Source: Lathyrus oleraceus (lineage: Eukaryota; Streptophyta; Magnoliopsida; Fabales; Fabaceae). Taken from it: a DNA stretch of 64,000 bases. The stretch is taken from positions 345,159,846 to 345,223,845 of the forward strand of contig NC_066585.1 in NCBI RefSeq assembly GCF_024323335.1. Reading direction: 5' to 3'. Below, in pieces: positions 57,217 to 64,000 of this stretch (the stretch's first letter is position 1; every line of letters starts with the position of its first letter). The translations under genes were made by a program, and so were the position numbers. The notes beneath the pieces are model-generated. The model worked only from the letters and a program-made list of their open reading frames with translations, searched no databases and had not been told where the DNA came from.

Positions 57217-57240
57217 ACCCCAAACTTGGCTTTTTGCTTA
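57217..57240 (-). promoter_or_regulatory. Polypurine tract of the Athila-like element
   Basis: Minus strand GCAAAAAGCCAAGTTTGGGG immediately before the LTR start; Athila-type elements typically have AAGCA…AAGTTTGGGG here. Confidence 0.75.
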
Positions 57241-58864
57241 TCCTTAAGCAATATTCAGGACCTATGATGATCATGTCACCCCTAAATAACTAAAGATTAA
57301 TTTCACCATAATACTTCTGCGATCTTTCGTGATTCACTCTTGCTGCTACCTTCAATTCCCTTTGCTTACCACGTTCGATTATTCGGCCACACTTCCACTT
57401 CGAAGTACTCTTTCACATGTCAGCTTATTTCACACTCTCACCAAGACTCTCTGAGGTTAAAGTGTTTATACTCTCAATTCATAGTACACAATACTGAATC
57501 ATAAGCTTGAATAAATTCTCTATTCATTTCAAAATACACACCACACACACTTTTTGAGTTATTTTAGGTTGTAATGGGGTTAGGGCTATGGTGGGATCAT
57601 ATATGGATGAGTAGGCTAATGGTTTAGAGTATGACAATCATTTTTTACTATGATCATTCTAAAGTATCACTGTCGGACCTTCTTAAACCTTGACGTTCTT
57701 TGGCCAACTGGTCTGGACTTCTCAATCATTCAACTGAGTTCTCCTTTTGGTGAGTGCTCCTGAGTATTATTAATTGTTTTCATTCATTTTTTTTTTCTTT
57801 TAAGCTCTTTTTAGATTATTATAGTTATTATTTTTTCTCAGGTGCACCCACCTTTAGTAATACTGCACAGCTACCCCAAACTTAAAGGTTGCTATACCAA
57901 CAGCAACCCCAAACTTAGAATGAAGCACATATAAAAAACAACATACAATACTCTAAACAGGGTAAGGAAGTGTTTAGGCCACAGGTGCATGATTTGGGTA
58001 AATAATAATAAACAATGGGGATAACGACTCAAAGTGAGTTGACAACGGAGAATAATAAGAGGGATGGCTAGAAAGGCTCAGGGGTGAAAAAATAGCGTGC
58101 CTCAGTGCGTGTAATAATTCAATTAACATTTGAAAAGAACGTACGCAAACTCTGAAGGATAAAGATATACCTGAATACTCTCTCATAATGAATATTACAT
58201 TTTTCTTTTTCCGACCTCACCATGTTAGGTAAACTGAACAATTTCAAAATACCTCTTGTGTGATGCAGTGTCACTTTCAATGATGGCCCACATTAGTCCC
58301 TGCTAGTAGAACTCAAGCAAATCACAGCCAATTACTTTTAGAAGTATCAACACTTGGGGGTCAATAAATAGAGGACGTGCCAACATTTAGTCGGAGTGCT
58401 TCTTATCAACCAATATAGCTAGAAATTTTCACTTATTCAAACAAAAGAACTAAACTCACTAGCAAGACGGGTAATATGTGTAAGCTACGATTCAGTTGAA
58501 AATTTTCAGATCGCGTAACAGATCTTATAAGGTTACCATTACACGTACCTTACGCGTATTTCCATTATTTACGTGTAACAAAAAATCTCATATGGGCTCC
58601 TTACGCGTAAGCTACGTGTTTCAACAGAGGTGCACCATTTTTGCAGGCCCATACACGTAATACATAGTGAGTTACGTGTATGGGCAGGACATGTGACTTT
58701 TTTTTTTTAAATTTCACAGCTCAAATTTTTCTAAGTCGTTCTCTACATACCCAGCTTGCCATTGACGCAACATGACTCAAAACAATAAATAAACACCAAA
58801 CATAATAAAAAACAAAGTAAATACCTCCCTTGGGTTTCCTTCCAAGAAGCACTTTTTTAACGTC
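57241..58864 (-). mobile_element. Athila-like internal 3' region
   Basis: Between the integrase tail and the purine tract. Minus-strand words GCTTCTTGGAAGGAAACCC (about 58850-58832) are the characteristic sequence after Athila pol. The stretch 58500-58690 again holds several ACGTGTA/ACGCGTAA words. No envelope-like ORF is intact; ORF 57974-58186 shows no domain. Confidence 0.65.
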
Positions 58865-58972
58865 CATAGCTCGATGGCTTACCATTCTATCCTACGGGTT
58901 GAACAACTTCTACCAAGCAACTTCCTTGTCCTTGGTAGTATGGTTTCAATATATGTCCATTGAACTTGAAAG
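58865..58972 (-). pseudogene. Athila integrase C-terminal end
   Basis: Minus strand reads TFKFNGHILKPYYQG, close to the FKVNGHRLK.YY ending of Athila integrase, then leaves the frame. The reading is cut at 58972 by the LTR that starts there. Only about 35 codons remain. Confidence 0.65.
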
Positions 58973-59310
58973 TGTCGCAACGCGAAAAACAACCGGCGGA
59001 AAAATACAGAGCCGCCACCGACGTTATTCATCCTATGACGGAAAGGGAGCGCAAGACTAACCTAAGAAAGGGAAAGGAACGGTCATACGACCAGAGATTA
59101 CAAGGTACGGGAGTCGGTTACGCAAGGGGAAGGTGTTAGCACCCCTCACGTCCGCCGTACTCGACGGGATCCACGCTCAAAAGATAGCTCAAAGAATAGG
59201 AAAAGGTTGCTAATAAAACTGCTCAAAGAAATTGCACAAACTGGAATAATAAACAGGTGGATGAAGAAAGAAAACGGAGGAAATGGACTCGGCAGGATGT
59301 CGCATCCTAG

Positions 59311-59355
59311 GCCTACGTAGTTTGTCAGAAACAAACATCAGAGTCAACGTAGTTC
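59311..59355. other. LTR hairpin B
   Basis: GCCTACGTA, stem GTTTGT (59320-59325), loop CAGAA, stem ACAAAC (59331-59336), then ATCAGAG…ACGTAGTTC. Confidence 0.85.
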
Positions 59356-59395
59356 GGGGAAAAGGAGGCATGCTCTCTAAGACATCGCGTCCTAT

Positions 59396-59442
59396 GCCTA
59401 CGTATCTTCTCTATCCAGAGAAGAATCAGAGCACTCGTAGCT
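59396..59442. other. LTR hairpin C
   Basis: GCCTACGTA, stem TCTTCTCT (59405-59412), loop ATCC, stem AGAGAAGA (59417-59424), then ATCAGAG…CGTAGCTC. Confidence 0.85.
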
Positions 59443-59509
59443 CGGCTAACGCACGCCGAAACAAAACACCAAACAGAGACGCTGAGACGTCAAAAGAAAC
59501 ACCCACAAG

Positions 59510-59665
59510 GAAACAGAATGCCAATACATGGACTTATATCCGACTCTTAACCACAACAAAACAAAAGGAAACAGAATATCAATACATGGACTTATATCCC
59601 ACTCCTAACAACAATAAACAAGGATACAGAATGCCAATACATGGACTTATATCCGACTCCTAACA
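59510..59665. repeat. 55-58-bp tandem repeat, three copies
   Basis: CAATACATGGACTTATATCC at about 59522, 59580 and 59635, each followed by a variant of CGACTCCTAACAACAA. Confidence 0.9.
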
Positions 59666-59754
59666 ACAACAATCGATAACCAGCGAATACCAAAGAAAAG
59701 GTTATCAGAACAAACCCTAACAAAGTAACTAACTATCCAGCCAGTCACCACAAA

Positions 59755-60030
59755 CGTCACAAATGAACCCCAAGTGAGTGACAACCGTCACAAATGAACC
59801 CCAAGTGAGTGACAACCGTCACAAATGAACCCCAGGTGAGTGACAACTGTCACGAATGAACCCTAAATGATAAAGGTAAACCCAAGTGTGAACCCCAAAT
59901 GAATATCAATCATCACAAATGAACCCCAAGTGAGTGACAACCATCACAAATGAACCCCAAAGATGATAACCATCATCACAAATGAACCCCAAAGATGATA
60001 ACCATCATCACAAATGAACCCCGAATGGTA
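59755..60030. repeat. 31-bp tandem repeat, degenerating
   Basis: AAATGAACCCC recurs at 59761, 59792 and 59823, with GAATGAACCC at 59855, an exact 31-bp period. Further irregular copies (ATCACAAATGAACCCC) continue to about 60030. The array would also support the long but meaningless ORFs nearby. Confidence 0.92.
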
Positions 60031-60170
60031 AGAGAAGAAATCCCTAAGGTATGAACATACCACCACGCCCACGCGGGACAAACAAGTACTCACACCAAAG
60101 AAACAAAGGAAAGGATGAACACACAAAAATAAAATAAAAGGGTGCCCGGAGAGATTGCTCGCAACCTCCT

Positions 60171-60214
60171 GCCTACGTATCTCATCTGGTATGAGAATCA
60201 GGGTGACGTAGTTC
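60171..60214. other. LTR hairpin D
   Basis: GCCTACGTA, stem TCTCAT (60180-60185), loop CTGGT, stem ATGAGA (60191-60196), then ATCAGGG…ACGTAGTTC. Confidence 0.85.
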
Positions 60215-63089
60215 CCTTTAACAGGGGTACAACACTCTACTAACCAGAGACCAGGGAAACAACAAACTAATAGGGAGACTAAGACTCGAGCCTAATTGTT
60301 GTCATGCAATCAACAATCTCTAAGTTGAGGTCTCTAACAAGAATTTGACTCACAAAGGAAGCGAGTCAACTCAAGTCTTAACTCTACATACGTTCAACAT
60401 CCTAAGAAGTTAATCGTACGACTCCTACAGAAATGGAGATAAGAAGAGGAAAGCAGATAAACACACCAACACAAGTGAACAAGCATCACACACTATATCC
60501 AAACAAGAGGCCCAAACAATGGGTAGGCTTTAGTCAAGAGGGGTCATATCAACCTCGACAAACAAGCCAAACTGTAATGGGTAATCTGTAGCTCTTAACC
60601 ACTGACATTGAACGTCAGGGTGAAGCTGATCAAAATGGTAATGAGGATGAGACCTCATGCTCTTAACCCTGGCCTGGGTGAGCTTATGACAAAGAAAGTG
60701 TGGGGATCCAGAAAGAGGGATCCTATTCCACTTGACAGACACTGGACAAAGATCTTGGGTACATGTTCAAAAGCATCAGCACGTAGTGCGAGCATAATGA
60801 ATGACTCACTGAATAACGGGGGATTGGCTACTAATCCCTTTTATCCGTCAATTGCCTCTTCACTTAGGAGGTCTTATCAAATGTCACATGCCTCATCTTG
60901 GAGGTCTTTGGCACAAATGTAAACAAACACAAACAGAGCCTCTGAAGGAGGACTTGCCAGCAAAATGCCTGCCAAAAAGGTGACAGGACTTCTAGACTAC
61001 ATGGAGTAAGAAGATAGCTACCTAAGTGGTGTATCAACCACAATCCAAAGCTCAAGCAAGAGCTAAAAGCAAGCAACTAATGTACATGTACAAAAGCTAA
61101 ACAGTTAGTATCTCAGACAACCAATCAGAAAACAAACAGTGACACCATCCAACTGCACACAACTTAATGAGCAATGTTCAAGCATTCAAATGAAGCAATT
61201 AGCTCAACACATCAACTTGAATCCCTACAAAACACAAAGAAGTCAGAACACAATCCAATTTGCATCTCAAAAGGTGAGCAACTCAACCATTAATGCTAAA
61301 TGTCCAAACCTGAAACACAGATCAAGGTTAGTTTATGTACAAAACACTAGTACAAAGACCAAGTTCATAACCAAACCAAATGATCAAAACAGAACCCAAT
61401 CTTTTACATAATACACATTCAAACATGTCACAAAATGTCCTCAAAAGGACTAGCATCAATTCATTAAGAGAATACCTCAAATGGTCAATGTAAAGCAAAG
61501 GCAAGCAAATGAGCACAAAATGGACATCCAAATTAGAAAATCCAAATCAAAAGAGAAAAGCATGCAATGGCCTTGAAATTGTTTATGTAAGTTTCTCATG
61601 TTATGAACAAACAATGTGCAAAATATCAAATTCAGAAGAGTTCAAATGATAGGTGAACAAAAATGCACAAATGCAATGCCAAATATGTGACACAAATTGT
61701 CACATACATCTTCATGTGTCAAAAACAATGATAGCATATGAGAAAAAATTCAAACCAGTGCTCAAAAATCATATAATGAGTGAAGATCAAGCATACAAAA
61801 AATCAGATCAATTGGATCAACAATGAATATTTCACAAAGCATTGAACACAACATATCAAAATAGCACCATGTTCAATCAAAAATTCACAAATAAAAATCC
61901 AGTAAACAACAATTCATGAAATTAACATTATAAAGACTAGACATTAAGACAAATCTATGAAAAAAAATTGGAGTTAATTTGGAGCATTTTCCTATTTTTT
62001 ATAATTGTTTAAAGATGAACAAAATAATATGAATAACCAAAAGGAAAATGGTGGGAAAACAAATATTTGAATTAATCAGAAATATTCTCAGCCATCAGAT
62101 GAGGCGCGCAAATCAGATTAAAGGTCCAAATTTAGACATCAAAACGCACATCATCATTTAACACGGTCAGCATACACACTAAGCAAGTCAAGCACGCGTG
62201 GAAAAGTCAAGGCAATCAGAACCAATCAAATGGACAAGCAAGCAGTTACATGGCAGCCAACACAACATAAATGAAACGATGCATTTCATTTATGACTCAT
62301 CAGCACAATCAGCGTTTCAACGCTCACGTGGATCCAATCAAAGAAACCATGGCCAATCGCACATACATGCAAGGAGCCACATGGAAGCCACGCAGGATAA
62401 AACCCTAACATGAACCAGACGCCGGAGCTGTAGCTCCGGTCGTCTTCTCCGGCCATCTCCGGCGGAGTTCAGTGATGAGATTTTCCAGAAATCAACAAAC
62501 GATACATCATTTGAAAGCTCTTTCCATGCACAATCCAAATCTATAATCAATTGATCCTAATTCTTCCTAAATTTCATGGATCGAAGAGAAACATAATCAT
62601 GATAAAAAATTCCAGTTCATCATACAAGCTCATTTCTCAATCATTTTCAAAACTAATCACATCAGCATAACCTACACAATGAGATCTACACATTCATATC
62701 AAGAAAACATCAAAAGGAGTTGATCGATTTCAACCTACTTGGAATTGCAGTTCTCTGAAATCAAGCTCTCAAGTGTCCAAAAGCTCCAGATCTACTCTAC
62801 TTTTCTTGCCTTGAAGCTTTATGCAAAGATCAACCGTTGAAAACTCCTTAATCTTCCTCAATTGCAAAATCCGATCCACTTGATGAAGCTTTTGATCTGC
62901 ACGATTTCTTGATGAATTGCCACAAATGAATGATGGATCTTGCTCAGTGAAGCTTCATGATCAAGAATATGCAAAGAAATTTTGTGTTTATGTGGAGAAA
63001 AAAGAAATTCGAAGTGAGAGAAAATTGGAGGGAAACTCTTGAATTTGGATCTGAAAATTCTATTCTGGAGGTTATGGATTAGGGTTTGG

Positions 63090-63099
63090 CTTTTATATG
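63090..63099 (-). promoter_or_regulatory. Candidate TATA box of the minus-strand LTR
   Basis: CATATAAAAG on the minus strand, followed by AGCC, at a place comparable to the TATA boxes in the other Ogre LTRs. Confidence 0.4.
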
Positions 63100-64000
63100 A
63101 CCTGCTAATGATGTTGAAAACCAAATTAGCCTTTGTTTAATCATGATTAGGGAGATTTCAAGTATCTTGCAAAATTGCAAATGAAGCTAGCATGGCCAAA
63201 ACACACATGCACATGCTCATGTTAAGCTTGGAATTCACTTAAAATCAACCAAGGATCAACATGGAATTGTTGTTTTGCTTGTATCATAAGCCAAATTTGA
63301 ATTATGGAAATTCCCTCCAAAATGATCACTTGAGGAATGATGATCATACACACTTTTTCCATGCATGGCAAGGCTTGTTTTGAGAAGTATTGGTCATGAG
63401 GAGTATTTTTCAAAAAGAATGGACCAAATTGGGGTTTTGTATCAAAAGTTATGTCACTTTGAACTTCCATGCACACCTTGTGATAATTTGGCAATAACTT
63501 CTCAACAATTCATCATATGGACATGAATTAGGACTTTTTGAAAAGGGGAGACAAGGATCTACAACTTGCATGTTGACCAAAAATCCATTTGAAACATATT
63601 TGATATTGAAAAGTCAAGTTGAATGTGGACCAAAAACTTGCCAAATTTGGAAACTTTGAATTACAAGTCACTTTCCATTTTTAGTAACTTTTGCCATGAC
63701 TTTTGAATCTTCAAGATGGATATTTAGAATGATGAATATGCCTCCTTTGAACATGATTGAGGTGTCTCAACTCATTTCCCCACCTCATAGCCCTCAGTTG
63801 ACTGCACAGTTGACTTTTTGGTCCTCAAATGACCTTGAAATGCCCTGATCAGCTTGAGCCTCTACCACTTGGGGAAATTGCTCAAAAATGAAACCCTAGC
63901 TCATGTAAGCCCCTTATGATAACCATGTGATCTCCATCCCAAGAAAATACCTCATCTCTTTGAGAAATCCTAGTTTGAAGAAAGACATTGATTAGGGTTG

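Larger units (their letters stand above)
58973..64000 (-). mobile_element. Ogre/Tat LTR, minus strand, running off the window
   Basis: On the minus strand GTGCTAACACCTTCCC, CGTAACCGACTCC and CTTGTAATCTCTG (59150-59090) match the end of the nested Ogre LTR (27745-27790: GTGCTAACACCTTCCC, TGTAACCAACCCC, CTTGTAATCTCTG). This LTR ends near 58973 with CGACA inside an Athila integrase. It is at least 5 kb long; its start lies beyond 64000. A minus-strand TATA-like motif CATATAAAAG is at 63090-63099. It contains three structured hairpins and two short tandem arrays. ORFs within it have no domains. Confidence 0.8.

Overview
This window is an AT-rich piece of plant nuclear chromosome. Nearly all of it is layered LTR retrotransposon debris, with one ordinary-looking protein gene (a WRKY factor) in a transposon-poor island at about 50.1-52.3 kb. 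Giant Ogre/Tat-type Ty3-gypsy elements (several-kb LTRs, an extra ORF1, a PBS reading TGGCGACTCTGCTGGGGA, long 3' minisatellite tails) occur in at least five pieces. That points to a large-genome legume, probably tribe Fabeae (pea, vetch, lentil, grass pea). The species is an inference.

Layout. 0-6.2 kb: two minus-strand Ogre 3' ends (integrase C-terminus, minisatellite tails, one LTR). 6.7-9.1 kb: one CACTA-type transposon end followed by broken exons of two unrelated host genes, an IST1 family gene and a 14-3-3 gene. 9.1-17.0 kb: a plus-strand decayed Ogre (ORF1, gag, protease, RT with an internal deletion, 28-bp minisatellite, PPT, start of the LTR). 17.0-41.65 kb: a three-level nest. A minus-strand Del/Tekay-like chromovirus integrase is split by a Ty1-copia element (17197-41029). 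The copia RNase H is in turn split by a 15.2-kb Ogre derivative (24079-39277) with a perfect GATAC target duplication. The inner element keeps ORF1 and gag but has no RT, RNase H or integrase.

41.7-50.0 kb: AT-rich DNA holding a 5.5-kb element (44071-49580) with inverted hairpin-bearing ends. It carries a multi-exon RPA1-like single-strand-DNA-binding protein gene and a 151-bp near-perfect inverted repeat, and it lies between two ~450-bp direct repeats (~98% alike by eye). It looks Helitron-related but does not fit a textbook Helitron. The right-hand 450-bp copy forms part of the upstream region of the WRKY gene.

50.2-52.3 kb: a three-exon WRKY gene whose domain resembles group IIe but has the heptad WRKYGHK instead of WRKYGQK. 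52.3-55.8 kb: repeats of unknown kind, an ATT microsatellite and a small GC-rich island. 55.8-59.0 kb: minus-strand Athila-like LTR, PPT and integrase C-terminus. 58973-64000: a minus-strand Ogre/Tat LTR inserted in that Athila integrase; it carries three hairpins whose flanks are conserved while their stems differ but still pair.

Apart from WRKY and possibly the RPA1-like gene, everything coding here is pseudogenised. In the copia polyprotein the decay consists of twelve stops and no frameshift before the Ogre insertion, with most stops explainable by C-to-T change.
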